DNA from: Methylococcus capsulatus
Lineage (GTDB): Bacteria > Pseudomonadota > Gammaproteobacteria > Methylococcales > Methylococcaceae
Assembly: GCF_036864975.1 (NCBI RefSeq)
Contig: NZ_CP104311.1
Coordinates: forward strand, 1,218,001-1,282,000
DNA: 64,000 nt
Direction of reading: 5' to 3'
Position 1 is the first letter of the stretch. Every line of letters starts with the position of its first letter. The position numbers and the translations under genes are program-made. Shown piece by piece: positions 28,727 to 37,824 of the stretch. Under the pieces are notes generated by a model. It did no database searches. It had not been told where the DNA came from and saw only the letters and a program-made list of their open reading frames with translations.

Positions 28727-29691
28727 AAACTTTGGACAACAATCAGGCGCCCTCGCGCCAGACGCCGGAGTCCCATCAGCGGGGCGCGGAAAAACTTTCG
28801 CGCATCCCCGTCAAGGTCGAATCCGTCGCCCCTCTACGCAAGCCCGATTGGATCCGGGTCCGGGCAGGCGCGGGCGAGGAAGTCCGACGCGTGAAGCGGC
28901 TGCTGCGCGAGCGCGGTCTGCACAGCGTCTGCGAAGAAGCGGCCTGTCCCAATCTGGCGGAATGTTTTGGCCACGGCACCGCCACCTTCATGATCCTCGG
29001 CGACATCTGCACCCGCCGCTGCCCTTTCTGCGACGTCGCCCACGGCCGCCCGGCACCGCCCGACCCCGCCGAACCGGAGCGTCTCGCGGAAACCATCGCC
29101 CTGTTGAGGCTGCGCTACGTGGTGATCACCTCGGTCGACCGGGACGATCTGCGCGACGGCGGCGCGGGGCATTTCGCCGCCTGCATCCGGGCTTTGCGCT
29201 CGGGGTGTCCGGCGCTTTCCGTCGAGATTCTGACCCCCGATTTCCGTGGACGGATGGCGGTGGCCCTCGACCTGCTTGCCGCCGACCCACCCGATGTATT
29301 CAACCACAACATCGAAACCGTCCCCCGCCTGTACCGCCAGGCGCGGCCCGGAGCCGACTACCGCCAATCGCTGGAGCTCCTGGCGCGGTTCCGCGACAAG
29401 GTGCCGGCCGTGCCGACCAAGTCGGGGCTGATGCTCGGCCTGGGCGAGACCCTGGACGAGGTGCGCGACGTGCTGCGCGATCTCCGCGGCCATGGCTGCG
29501 AGATGCTCACGCTGGGACAGTATCTGCAGCCCAGCCGGGACCATCTGCCCGTGGTGCGCTACGTTCCACCGGCGGAATTCGACGAACTCGCAGCGTATGC
29601 GCGGGAACTGGGTTTCGCCAGCGTCGCAAGCGCTCCCCTGGTGCGCTCGTCGTATCATGCCGACCAGCAGGCCGCCATCATCGGACGCTAA
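28723..29691 (+). CDS. lipA: Lipoyl synthase LipA
   Basis: 322 residues from the ATG overlapping the lipB stop. Both iron-sulfur cluster motifs are seen: [12 protein letters not shown] (auxiliary cluster) and CTRRCPFC (radical SAM), and the C-terminal RSSYHADQ that carries the Ser ligand of the auxiliary cluster. It inserts two sulfurs into protein-bound octanoyl groups. With lipB it completes the endogenous lipoylation pathway. Confidence 0.97.
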   Translation: MKTLDNNQAPSRQTPESHQRGAEKLSRIPVKVESVAPLRKPDWIRVRAGAGEEVRRVKRLLRERGLHSVCEEAACPNLAECFGHGTATFMILGDICTRRCPFCDVAHGRPAPPDPAEPERLAETIALLRLRYVVITSVDRDDLRDGGAGHFAACIRALRSGCPALSVEILTPDFRGRMAVALDLLAADPPDVFNHNIETVPRLYRQARPGADYRQSLELLARFRDKVPAVPTKSGLMLGLGETLDEVRDVLRDLRGHGCEMLTLGQYLQPSRDHLPVVRYVPPAEFDELAAYARELGFASVASAPLVRSSYHADQQAAIIGR

Positions 29692-29783
29692 GACGCCCCG
29701 GCCTGCGTCGAATATTTCGCTTTACGCGAACGGGTCCGCGCCATGCGGAGCTTTCGATCAATCACGACAGAAGAGGATTTTGC

Positions 29784-30386
29784 ATGCCCGCCTACCCACG
29801 AGCCGAGCTGGAAGAAATGGTCGCGCGCTGGCTGGCCGCCAACCGCGATGCGGAGCGCGCCGGCGACTGGGTCCAGTCGCTCGGTGCGATGTACACCGAG
29901 GACGCCGAATACGGCTGGAACATGGGGCCCGATCAGGAATTCCTAGCCCGCGGACGGCAGCAGATCATGGACTGGGCACTGGGCTTCCACATGGAGGGTT
30001 TCGAACAATGGCGCTACCCGTACGACCACGTGGTGATCGACGATGCCCAGGGCGAGGTCATCGGCTTCTGGCGCCAGGTATCGCCGGCTCGGCGGCCCGA
30101 TGGCAGCCACTACGAGGTCGCCGGACTCGGCGGCTCGTGGTTCCGCTACGGCGGCGACTACCAATGGAGCTGGCAGCGCGATTTCTTCGACCTGGGCAAT
30201 GTCAAGGCATTGTTCATGGAGCTGGCGGCCAACGGCCAGCTCGACGCGCCGGTGCGGCGCAAGATCGCTAGGCTGGCGAAAGGCCAGGCGATGCCCGGCG
30301 TTTATCCCTTGCATCCGGCGCCCGGCGTGCTCGCCAGGCTCAAGGGGTATTACGCGATGGCCCGCATCGTTCTGTTCGGCGCTTAG
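29784..30386 (+). CDS. SnoaL/NTF2-like protein of unknown function
   Basis: 200 residues from ATG 29784, with an AAGAGGA site 7 bases before. The first ~130 residues (MVARWLAANRDAERAGDWVQSLGAMYTEDAEYGW...) look like an NTF2/SnoaL fold, often a small-molecule isomerase, cyclase or hydroxylase-like pocket, with several Trp/Tyr residues. The last ~60 residues (basic helices ending YYAMARIVLFGA) are outside that fold. No signal peptide or membrane helix. It stands 92 bp beyond lipA. I cannot name the substrate. Confidence 0.65.
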   Translation: MPAYPRAELEEMVARWLAANRDAERAGDWVQSLGAMYTEDAEYGWNMGPDQEFLARGRQQIMDWALGFHMEGFEQWRYPYDHVVIDDAQGEVIGFWRQVSPARRPDGSHYEVAGLGGSWFRYGGDYQWSWQRDFFDLGNVKALFMELAANGQLDAPVRRKIARLAKGQAMPGVYPLHPAPGVLARLKGYYAMARIVLFGA

Positions 30387-30423
30387 CGTCTTTCCAAAAG
30401 CCCCAGCGTATTGCGAAACCCGA

Positions 30424-30440
30424 GGGGACTCCAAGTCCCC
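30424..30440. terminator. Perfect 7-bp hairpin between convergent genes
   Basis: GGGGACT (30424-30430), loop CCA, AGTCCCC (30434-30440) in the 91-bp gap between the NTF2-like gene and the GH5 gene, which converge. No T-tract; terminator role is inferred from location. Confidence 0.4.
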
Positions 30441-30477
30441 GCGGGAACTGACCGGGCCGAGGCTCCCCCTTCCGGCT

Positions 30478-32376
30478 TCAACGCACGGCGCAGAATCCGA
30501 ACTGAACCGTACCGTTGGCGGGTACCGTCTTGTTCCAGTCGAGGCCGCTCGCGGTTAGCAGATTTCCGGATTGGGTATAGACGGCATTCCAGAGGTTGTC
30601 GATGGTGCCTTCAATGGCGAGGCTGACTTGCCAGACGATCGGTGCCGAACCGGCGTTGCGGACGTCGACCTGCGCGCAATAGCCAGCGCCCCAATCCGAT
30701 TGAACGGTCAGCGTCGTCTTCAGCCCGCCTGCGGGTGGATTGGTTTCGTCGGTGTCGGCGGTGGAGGTGCAACCCGGATCGGCCGGATAATCGCTAAGGC
30801 CATCGCCATCATTATCGACGCCGTCGGCACATGCCGCCTTGGGGGCGGGCCGGTCGGCACAGAATCCAAAAGTTGCGGTGGCGCCGGCCTGGAGCGTTTC
30901 GTTCCAGTTGAGGCCGGAGGCGTCGACTTGGCTTCCTGTCTGAGTGTAAGCTGCGTTCCACAGGTTGTTGATCGTTCCCTGCACGGCGAAAGACGTCTTC
31001 CATTTCACCGTGGTGGAGGTGCCATTGGTCACCGCGACGTCGGTGCAGTAGCCTGTGCCCCAGTCGGAGCTGACCGTCAGCTTAGCCGGGAGACTCTGTG
31101 ACGCAGGCGTAGTGACCGGGTTGGATTCGTCGGTGTCGGCGGCAGAGGAGCAGCCGGGATCGGCGGGATAGTCGGTGGCGCCATCGCCGTCGTTGTCGAT
31201 TCCGTCCGCACAGGCGGGAGTCGGCGCGGGCGTCGAAGTCGGCACCGGCGTCGGCGAGGGCGTCGCAGCTCCCCACAAGCGGCTCAGCAGGTCGACCTTG
31301 TCCTGCCAGACATGGGTCCAGTCGTCCTGGAGGATTCCGCCGGTGTCCCCGCTGTTGGGATTCCAAGCCCAGTAGAACAAATGCCTGATGTCTTTGCCGA
31401 CGAGGTAATCGACCAGGGCATTCTGGAACGCCTTGTCCTTAGGATCGCCGCCGTGGCCGTATTTGCCGCCGGTTTCCCCGATGGCGACGGTGTAACCCTT
31501 GTCCTTGAAATGGCCAAAATGGGCGTTCCAGATGGCCGGCATGTTGGCAGGGAAGTCGGCGGCGCCGAAATACGGCTGGGCATAGACGTCCGGCCCGTAG
31601 ACATGAGGCGACAGTACCAGCCGGTTCGCCGGGATGGCCAGGGGATGGCAGTCCTGGGGTTCCAGATTGCCTCCCCACCAATGGTTGATCGTGCCGCTGC
31701 AGATAGGGTTTTCCTGGACGCCCTCCACGAAAACCAGCACGTCCGGGGCGGCGCCGAGCACCGCCGCGGCGGCCTTCTCCGCAGCCCTGTTCCAGTCGGT
31801 GGCGACGTTGCCGGTGCCCCAGGTGGCGGCGCCGTGCGGTTCGTTCTTCAGGTCGATGCCCAGGAAATGGGGAACGGATTTGTAGCGGCTTGCCATGAAG
31901 CTCAAGTCGTCGATCCATTGCTGCTCGGTGTAGGCCGGGCTGTACCAAAGTTCTGCTATGCCGTCGTTGCAGTCCAGTCGGTGATGATCGAGCAGGATGT
32001 AAAACCCTAAGCGATCGAATTCGGCGATGACGGCATCCAGGACTTGCAGCGAATTCTTGCCGGAAAGATCGGCGTTCAGCGTCGCATTGAAGTTGTTGAC
32101 GGCGACGCCGTCGAGCGTAGCCGGGCAGACCGGCAACCGCACGGCGTTGAATCCCAGGGATTTCATTTGGGCGATCATGTCCTTCCAGTTGCGCGCCCAC
32201 AGGCCGTGAGCAATGTGGTCAGCGGTTTCGAAGCCGAACCAGTTGAGTCCGCGCAACTGCACGGCTTGACCGTTGCCGTCGTAGATGTTCCCGTTATCCA
32301 CGGAATAGGCATGGCTCCAGCCGGGAGTTTGGAGCAGGACAAGCAATAGAAGGTTTTTGCTATTAAGACTTTTCAT
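30478..32376 (-). CDS. Secreted modular glycoside hydrolase family 5 (endoglucanase-like) with two CBM2-like modules
   Basis: 632 residues from ATG 32376, which begins a signal peptide (KNLLLLVLLQTPGWSHA) and has AAGGGGAT before it. Residues ~22-345 form a GH5 barrel: RGLNWFGFE, FNAVRLPV, LLDHH, general acid Glu in LKNEPHG, HVYGPDVY, and the nucleophile Glu in IGETGG. A Pro/Thr linker follows (PSPTPVPTSTPAPTP). Then two near-copies of a unit: a Ca-loop segment (C-ADGIDNDGDG-x-x-DYPADPGC, thrombospondin type 3-like) plus a ~85-residue CBM2-like domain (VxSDWGxGYC ... NLWNA.YTQ.G). The cellulose-active assignment is by family; chitosan or mannan cannot be excluded. It stands alone. Confidence 0.85.
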   Translation of the reverse strand: MKSLNSKNLLLLVLLQTPGWSHAYSVDNGNIYDGNGQAVQLRGLNWFGFETADHIAHGLWARNWKDMIAQMKSLGFNAVRLPVCPATLDGVAVNNFNATLNADLSGKNSLQVLDAVIAEFDRLGFYILLDHHRLDCNDGIAELWYSPAYTEQQWIDDLSFMASRYKSVPHFLGIDLKNEPHGAATWGTGNVATDWNRAAEKAAAAVLGAAPDVLVFVEGVQENPICSGTINHWWGGNLEPQDCHPLAIPANRLVLSPHVYGPDVYAQPYFGAADFPANMPAIWNAHFGHFKDKGYTVAIGETGGKYGHGGDPKDKAFQNALVDYLVGKDIRHLFYWAWNPNSGDTGGILQDDWTHVWQDKVDLLSRLWGAATPSPTPVPTSTPAPTPACADGIDNDGDGATDYPADPGCSSAADTDESNPVTTPASQSLPAKLTVSSDWGTGYCTDVAVTNGTSTTVKWKTSFAVQGTINNLWNAAYTQTGSQVDASGLNWNETLQAGATATFGFCADRPAPKAACADGVDNDGDGLSDYPADPGCTSTADTDETNPPAGGLKTTLTVQSDWGAGYCAQVDVRNAGSAPIVWQVSLAIEGTIDNLWNAVYTQSGNLLTASGLDWNKTVPANGTVQFGFCAVR

Positions 32377-32820
32377 GGGAAATCCCCTTTTGAAGTGCCG
32401 GTGTGGTCGGTGCTGAGCATGGATCCACCATCGCGGGTAAGTCGCTGACCCGGATTGGGCTTGAAGGTTTGAGCCTGCGACGGGGATCTTTAAGTTCCAC
32501 CGGTTGTGCAAGCATCGGTTATGCCGCTGTCATGGAAACAGCCCCCGAAGCCGTTAGCTGAGGAAACTGCCATACGTGCCGTATCAAGGAAAATCATCAA
32601 GTTGCAAACTTCGGGGGACGATCGCTCCTATTTGCTGCAAGCCTCAACTGCCGCAGAGGTGGCCGTGGGATCACGTATGCCGTCGTGAGCCAGCGACACT
32701 GCGCTGCCCCTGTTGACGTTCGCTGATGGCAATAGAGCGACCCACCCATGGTTTTTGCTGCCAGCGTCCCTTTTTCCCGACTGTTATAATGGGCCATGTG
32801 CTCATTTCTGGAGAGAAGTC
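32377..32820. other. 444-bp intergenic region between divergent GH5 gene and ppa
   Basis: No credible gene: small open frames here have no recognisable product. The GH5 gene presumably has its promoter in the left part, and a ppa -10 box lies near the right end. The stretch around 32560-32680 is locally richer in A/T than the surroundings. Otherwise I see nothing defined. Confidence 0.5.
32785..32790 (+). promoter_or_regulatory. -10 box of ppa
   Basis: A perfect TATAAT, 30 bp before the ppa ATG; the only strong sigma-70 hexamer in this intergenic region. The -35 side is poor (TTGCTG is 24 bp away). The ribosome site GGAGAG follows just before the ATG. Confidence 0.5.
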
Positions 32821-33369
32821 ATGGCTTTGATGAAAGTCAGTTCCGGCCGGCAGGTGCCCGAGGACATCCACGTCATCATCGAGATTCCGGCGTTCAGCGA
32901 TCCGGTGAAATACGAGGTCGACAAGGAGACAGGGGCGCTGTTCGTGGACCGTTTCATGGGCACGGCTATGCAATATCCGTGCAATTACGGCTACATCCCC
33001 CATTCCTTGTCGGAGGACGGCGATCCGGTCGACGTGCTGGTGATCGCGCCTTGCCGTCTGCTCAGCGGTTCGGTAGTGCGTTGCCGGCCGATCGGCGTGC
33101 TCAAGATGCAGGACGAGGCCGGCGGCGATGCCAAAGTGCTGGCCGTGCCGGTCGACAAGCTTTCTTCGCTGTATTCCAAGGTCAAGTCCTACCGCGACAT
33201 TCCTGAGCCGCAACTGGCTCAGATCGCCCATTTTTTCGAGCATTACAAGGATCTCGAACCGGGTAAATGGGTGAAGATCAATGGCTGGGGCGACATCGAC
33301 GAGGCGCGGCTGGAAATCACCAGCAGCATCGAGCGTTACAATCAGGCCAAGGAAAAGCCGTATTTCTGA
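32821..33369 (+). CDS. ppa: Family I inorganic pyrophosphatase
   Basis: 182 residues from ATG 32821, preceded by GGAGAGAAG. Contains the metal-binding signature [10 protein letters not shown], the substrate residues of YPCNYGYIP, and KTKE-type late Lys/Tyr residues ([13 protein letters not shown]). It hydrolyses PPi to two phosphates in the cytosol and drives biosynthetic reactions forward. It converges with hoxW, 6 bp apart. Confidence 0.95.
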   Translation: MALMKVSSGRQVPEDIHVIIEIPAFSDPVKYEVDKETGALFVDRFMGTAMQYPCNYGYIPHSLSEDGDPVDVLVIAPCRLLSGSVVRCRPIGVLKMQDEAGGDAKVLAVPVDKLSSLYSKVKSYRDIPEPQLAQIAHFFEHYKDLEPGKWVKINGWGDIDEARLEITSSIERYNQAKEKPYF

Positions 33370-33375
33370 CCCCGC

Positions 33376-33858
33376 TCAACGGCCAAGGATCTCCCAAGCA
33401 GCGCCAGGCGGATCGCCGACCAGCGCTTCGGCGAAGCGCAGCGCAGATTCCAGATTCAATGCCGCCTCCCGGCTCAGGCTCTCCCCCAGGCCGAACCGTT
33501 CTCCGCGGATGCTCAGGAGATATGTAGGCGGCGGTTCTTCACCGTTGATGTGCCGGTAGACTTCCAGCAGGGCTTGCGGGCTGACGGCGTGGCTGGTGTA
33601 GCTGTCGTCACGCTGGGGCGTTATCCGCTCGAACCGGAACGGCGGCGGGCAGCCGAAATGGGCGTCCACGAACAGCACCCGGTCCCGTCCGGCGAGGTCG
33701 AGCGCGTGCTCGATCTGGAGCTGGAAATCCTGCAGGAATTCGATACCCGCCCTCCGCGAGCTGGCCAGGCGTTCTTGCAGCGCCTCGAGGAACAGCGGCC
33801 CGAGCGCGTCGTCACCCCGGCTCGGGTTGCCGTAGCCGAACACCAGCAGTCCCGCCAC
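33376..33858 (-). CDS. hoxW: Hydrogenase maturation endopeptidase (HoxW-like)
   Basis: 160 residues from a GTG at 33858 that begins AGLLVFGYGNPSRGDDALGP, one base beyond the hoxH stop; the open frame continues upstream within hoxH but without family match. GYGNxxRGDD is the HycI/HyaD/HoxW signature with the nickel-binding Asp, and a second Asp is in FVDAHFG. These proteases clip the C-terminal peptide of the NiFe large subunit after nickel insertion. Its position directly after hoxH indicates that HoxH is its substrate. Confidence 0.87.
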   Translation of the reverse strand: MAGLLVFGYGNPSRGDDALGPLFLEALQERLASSRRAGIEFLQDFQLQIEHALDLAGRDRVLFVDAHFGCPPPFRFERITPQRDDSYTSHAVSPQALLEVYRHINGEEPPPTYLLSIRGERFGLGESLSREAALNLESALRFAEALVGDPPGAAWEILGR

Positions 33859-33859
33859 C

Positions 33860-35344
33860 TCAGTGCAAAACCGTGCCGTCCGCCCGCCGGTGCAGGCGGT
33901 CAAGCATCCGGCCGCCGGCGTCCATGAGCTCGATGACCAGCGGCATCTTGCCCAGGGCGTGGGTGGCGCAGGACAGGCAGGGGTCGTAGGCGCGGATCGC
34001 GACTTCGATATGATTCAGCAGCCCTTCGGTGATCGTCCGGCCGTCGAGGTATTCGGCGGCCACCTGGCGGATCGATTCGTTCATCGCCTGGTTGTTGTGG
34101 GTGGTCGAGACGATCAGGTTGGCGCCGGTGACCAGGTCGTTTTCGTCGACCTGGTAATGGTGGAACAGGGTGCCGCGCGGCGCTTCGATCACGCCGATGC
34201 CTTCCGGCCGGCGCTCGCCGTGGACGACGAGGTCGGTGCCCAGCAGTTCCGGATCGTGCAGCAGTTCGCGGATGCTCTCGGCGCAGTGCAGGGTTTCGAT
34301 CATCCGGGCCCAGTGGAAGGCCAGCGAGCCGTGTACGGGTCCGCCGCCACTCTGGGCCAGGAAGTCCTGCCGCGCTTCTTCGGCCAGGGGGGTGGGGATG
34401 AAGTCGCAATTGTTGATGCGGGCCAGGGGGCCGACCCGGTACCAGCCGTCGTCCTTGCCCAGCGCCTCGATATAGGGGAATTTCATGTAAGACCAGGAGC
34501 GCACCTCTTCGCGCAGGATGCAGGTGTAGCCCCGGTAGTCGAGATTGTCGAAGATCGTCCGGCCGGAGGCGTCTTTGGCCCGCAGCCCGCCGTGGTAGAT
34601 TTCGAAAGCGCCGTCGTCGCGGATCAGCCCCATGAAATTGGAACGGATCAGGCCGAAGCGTTCATGATGCTCGCGATTGGCAAGGTAAATCCGGCGGATC
34701 AGCGCGAGTGCGTTGCGGCACCAGCCGAGGACCTGATCGATGTCCTGCAGCAGGATATCCCTTTCTTCCGCCGTCAGGGCCTTGTTCATCCCGCCGGGGA
34801 TGGCGGCGCTGCCATGGATACGCTTGCCGGAAATCAGCCGGATCACCTCCTGGCCGTATTTGCGCATGCGGACGCCTTCCAAGCCCACGTCCGGATATTC
34901 TTTCAGCACCTCGAAGATGTTGCGGCGGCCTGCCGAGCTGTCGAAGCCGAACAGGAGGTCGGGCGTCGCCAGGTGGAAGAAATGCAGGGCATGCGACTGC
35001 AGGAACTGGCCGAAATGCATTAGCCTACGAAGCTTCTCCGCGGCCGGTGTGAGCCGGTCCACGCCGACGACCTGGTCGATGGCTTTCGCCGCGGCGAGGT
35101 GGTGGCTCACCGGGCAGATACCGCACAAGCGCTGGACCAGCACCGGCAGTTCCCAGTAAGGGCGGCCCTGGATGAAGCGTTCGAAGCCACGGAATTCGAC
35201 GATGTGGAGCCGGGCCTGGCGGACGTGGTTGTCGTCGTCCAACAGGAGGGTCACCTTGCCGTGACCTTCGACGCGGGTCACCGGGTCGATGACTACGCGC
35301 TTCAGGTTCTCGGGGTGGTCGGCGGTCTCGAGATGGTCATACAT
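33860..35344 (-). CDS. hoxH: NiFe hydrogenase large subunit HoxH (group 3d-type)
   Basis: 494 residues, the normal HoxH length (~488). The N-terminal NiFe motif RLCGICPVSHH and the C-terminal motif DPCLSCATH give the four cysteine ligands of the active site. About 25 residues after the last ligand (ALGKMPLVIELM...) form the extension expected to be removed by HoxW after the His. The opening VIDPVTRVEGHGKVTLLLDDDNHVRQARLHIVEFRGFERF is very close to NAD-linked HoxH. It lies 67 bp downstream of hemN on the same strand. The small subunit (HoxY) and diaphorase genes (HoxF/U) that should accompany it are not in the window. Confidence 0.9.
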   Translation of the reverse strand: MYDHLETADHPENLKRVVIDPVTRVEGHGKVTLLLDDDNHVRQARLHIVEFRGFERFIQGRPYWELPVLVQRLCGICPVSHHLAAAKAIDQVVGVDRLTPAAEKLRRLMHFGQFLQSHALHFFHLATPDLLFGFDSSAGRRNIFEVLKEYPDVGLEGVRMRKYGQEVIRLISGKRIHGSAAIPGGMNKALTAEERDILLQDIDQVLGWCRNALALIRRIYLANREHHERFGLIRSNFMGLIRDDGAFEIYHGGLRAKDASGRTIFDNLDYRGYTCILREEVRSWSYMKFPYIEALGKDDGWYRVGPLARINNCDFIPTPLAEEARQDFLAQSGGGPVHGSLAFHWARMIETLHCAESIRELLHDPELLGTDLVVHGERRPEGIGVIEAPRGTLFHHYQVDENDLVTGANLIVSTTHNNQAMNESIRQVAAEYLDGRTITEGLLNHIEVAIRAYDPCLSCATHALGKMPLVIELMDAGGRMLDRLHRRADGTVLH

Positions 35345-35411
35345 CGTTCACACCTTCGCGCTTCGGGATGAGGCCCGATGATACCACCGGCAAGTGTGAC
35401 ACGATCGGGGG

Positions 35412-36809
35412 TCAGATGACCTTGGAATAGGCCCGTCGCTCCTGATCCTGGCGCAAGTGGCGGTCGAACGCCATAGCGATGTTGCGGATCAGGAGGCGCC
35501 CCTTGGGAGTGACCGTGAGCCGGTTCGGTCCCAGCTCCAGCAGTCCGTCTTCGGCCATCGGTTCGAGGTCGCCGAGTTCGGCGGTGAAGTAGCGGGCAAA
35601 GTCCACCCCATGCTGGCGGCCGAGGTGGGCGAAGTCCAGTTCGAACTGGCACATCAGGGCCTGGATCACGGCGCGCCGCAGCAGGTCGTCGTCATCGCAT
35701 TCCAGCCCGCGCATGATGGGCAGCACGCCCTGGTCGAGCCGGGCGTAGTAGTCCTCCAAGGTGCGGAAGTTCTGACTGTAGGTCGGCCCGATCTTGCCGA
35801 TGGCGGTGACACCCAGGGCGACCATGTCGCAATCGGCATGGGTAGAGTAGCCCTGGAAATTTCGCTGCAGCCGGCCTTCGCGCTGGGCCAGGTTCAGCTC
35901 GTTGTCCGTCTTGGCGAAATGATCCATGCCAATGTAGACATAGCCAGCGCCGGTCAGGTGGGCGATCGCATTTTGCAGGATTTCCAGCTTGCTGTCGGCG
36001 CTGGGCAGGTCTTCGTCGCGGATCTGGCGCTGCGGCTTGAACAGATGCGGCAGGTGGGCATAATTGTAGAGTGAAATCCGGTCCGGATCGGCGGTCAGGA
36101 TGCGGTCGAGGGTGTGGCGGAAGCCGCTCACCGTCTGCTTGGGCAGGCCGTAGATCAGGTCGATGCTGACCGAGCAGAAACCTTCGGCGCGGGCGGCGTC
36201 GAGGACGCGCAGCGTTTCCGCCTCGCTCTGGATGCGGTTGACGGCCTTTTGCACCTCGGGGTCGAAGTCCTGCACCCCTAAGCTCATCCGGTTGAAGCCG
36301 ATTTCGCGCAACAGGGCGATAGTGGCCTCGTCCACCTTGCGCGGGTCGATTTCGATCGAGTATTCGCCTTCGGCCAACTCGAAATGCTCGCGTGTGGCCT
36401 GCATCAGCCGGCGCATCTGTTCGTGGTTCAGGAAGGTCGGCGTGCCGCCGCCCCAGTGCAGTTGGCGTACTTCCCGATGCCGCCCCAGGTGCCTCGCCTG
36501 CAGTTCGATTTCCTTTTCCAGGTAGTCGATGTACTTGCCGGCGTGCTCGCGGTTGGCGGTCACGATCTTGTTGCAGGCGCAGTAGAAACAAACCGTCTGG
36601 CAGAAGGGGATGTGGAAGTACAGCGACAGCGGCGAAGGATTTGCCGCGGCGGCGCGCCAGTTCAGCCATTCCTCGTAGCGGGCGGCGTTGAAGCTCGGTA
36701 CGAAGCGGTCGGCGGTCGGATAGGAGGTGTAGCGCGGGCCGCTGCGGTCATACTTGCGGATCAGCGCGGGATCCCATTCCACGCGCAGACCGGTGTTCTG
36801 GTCGTTCAT
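35412..36809 (-). CDS. hemN: Oxygen-independent coproporphyrinogen III dehydrogenase HemN
   Basis: 465 residues from ATG 36809 (MNDQNTGLRVEWDPALIRKYDRSGPRYTSYPTADRF); an upstream extension of the frame lacks family match. Radical-SAM motif IPFCQTVCFYCACNKI, GGGTP substrate motif (HWGGGTPTF), and the HemN_C domain at the end. HemN oxidatively decarboxylates coproporphyrinogen III without oxygen in heme synthesis and serves under low oxygen. It may form an operon with hoxH and hoxW, which would suit micro-oxic expression; no clear FNR site is visible upstream. Confidence 0.95.
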   Translation of the reverse strand: MNDQNTGLRVEWDPALIRKYDRSGPRYTSYPTADRFVPSFNAARYEEWLNWRAAAANPSPLSLYFHIPFCQTVCFYCACNKIVTANREHAGKYIDYLEKEIELQARHLGRHREVRQLHWGGGTPTFLNHEQMRRLMQATREHFELAEGEYSIEIDPRKVDEATIALLREIGFNRMSLGVQDFDPEVQKAVNRIQSEAETLRVLDAARAEGFCSVSIDLIYGLPKQTVSGFRHTLDRILTADPDRISLYNYAHLPHLFKPQRQIRDEDLPSADSKLEILQNAIAHLTGAGYVYIGMDHFAKTDNELNLAQREGRLQRNFQGYSTHADCDMVALGVTAIGKIGPTYSQNFRTLEDYYARLDQGVLPIMRGLECDDDDLLRRAVIQALMCQFELDFAHLGRQHGVDFARYFTAELGDLEPMAEDGLLELGPNRLTVTPKGRLLIRNIAMAFDRHLRQDQERRAYSKVI

Positions 36810-36904
36810 CGGGGGTAGAATCTGGATAAATCGAAGTGGCGGGGAACGATGCGCCCGGGCTCCGGCCTTGTCAAGCCGCAACCACCGCGCAAGAGGGCAT
36901 GGCG

Positions 36905-37342
36905 ATGATACTCCTGGAAAAGACCGTCCACGACAGTGCGGCGTTCGCCAAGGCGCGATCCAAGGCGAACGAATACGTAAGCGATCCCGGCAAACTCTCG
37001 TCACTCTTGGACAGGGCCTCACGGAAGGCCGAGGCCAAGCAGGGGCCGTTGAGCGAGGTGCGGGATTCGCTCATGGCCTGTCTGCGGCTGCTCAGAGCCT
37101 GTGCCCAGAAGCGGTACTCTCTGCCCTGGCAGAGTCTCAGCCTGATCGTCGCCGCCGTGGTCTATTTCGTGATGCCGGTGGACTTGATCCCGGATTTCAT
37201 TCTGAGCCTCGGTTTCACTGACGATGCCGTACTGCTGGCCTGGACATTTAGACAAGTGAAGTCCGATCTCGAAGATTTCCGCCGCTGGGAACAGGAACAG
37301 GCGGAGGCCGCGCCGGCGAGCGACGTGGCTGAGACTTCATGA
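36905..37342 (+). CDS. DUF1232 (YkvA) family membrane protein
   Basis: 145 residues from ATG 36905 (AAGAGGG ends 7 bases before); ATG 36899 is also possible. The family hallmark YFVMPVDLIPDFI is at ~85-97 inside a hydrophobic hairpin. N-terminal half is charged and helical, the C-terminus is acidic. Function is unknown; it is presumably an inner-membrane protein. It overlaps the next gene by 4 bases (ATGA), so the two are probably made together. Confidence 0.8.
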   Translation: MILLEKTVHDSAAFAKARSKANEYVSDPGKLSSLLDRASRKAEAKQGPLSEVRDSLMACLRLLRACAQKRYSLPWQSLSLIVAAVVYFVMPVDLIPDFILSLGFTDDAVLLAWTFRQVKSDLEDFRRWEQEQAEAAPASDVAETS

Positions 37343-37824
37343 CGCAGGGCAGGCACGGTGTCCGCGTTGTCGCCGCCCTGGAAGCCGCCAAGGGCTTCGT
37401 CGTGCTCCTGGCCGGCTTCGGGGTGATCGGGCTGGTGCATCGCGGGTTGGAGCCCGTCGCCGACGAACTGGTGCGGCATACCCACCTCAACCTGGCCAGT
37501 CGCTATCCGCGGATTTTTCTCGATCTGCTGGAAAACCTGTCGGACCAGCGGCTGCGGGGGTTGGCCGCCCTGGCGTTCGGCTACGCCGCGCTGCGCTTCA
37601 TCGAGGCCTATGGCTTGTGGCGCGAACGGCGCTGGGCCGAATGGTTCGGCGTGGCCTGCGGCGGCATCTACGTTCCTTTCGAGCTCTACGAACTGGCCGA
37701 AGGCGTGTCCTGGCTCAAACTCTCGACCCTAGCCATCAATCTGGCGGTGGTCGGTTACCTGGGCTATGCGCTGTGGCTGAGCAGGCGCTTGTCGCCTCAG
37801 CCGGTTGCGTCATCGCTTAAATAG
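37339..37824 (+). CDS. DUF2127 family membrane protein
   Basis: 161 residues with four predicted membrane helices. RHGVRVVAALEAAKGFVVLLAGFG, followed by the H-rich loop HRGLEPVADELVRHTHLN and ALRFIEAYGLWRERRWAEWFG, is typical of DUF2127. Function unknown. Translationally coupled to the DUF1232 gene; its last 28 bp overlap the end of the convergent hpnB gene. Confidence 0.8.
   Translation: MTQGRHGVRVVAALEAAKGFVVLLAGFGVIGLVHRGLEPVADELVRHTHLNLASRYPRIFLDLLENLSDQRLRGLAALAFGYAALRFIEAYGLWRERRWAEWFGVACGGIYVPFELYELAEGVSWLKLSTLAINLAVVGYLGYALWLSRRLSPQPVASSLK

Noticed and set aside
36810-36904. FNR/Anr site upstream of hemN
   Set aside because: TTGTC-N4-GCAA at about 36869-36882 keeps only part of TTGAT-N4-ATCAA; too weak to call.
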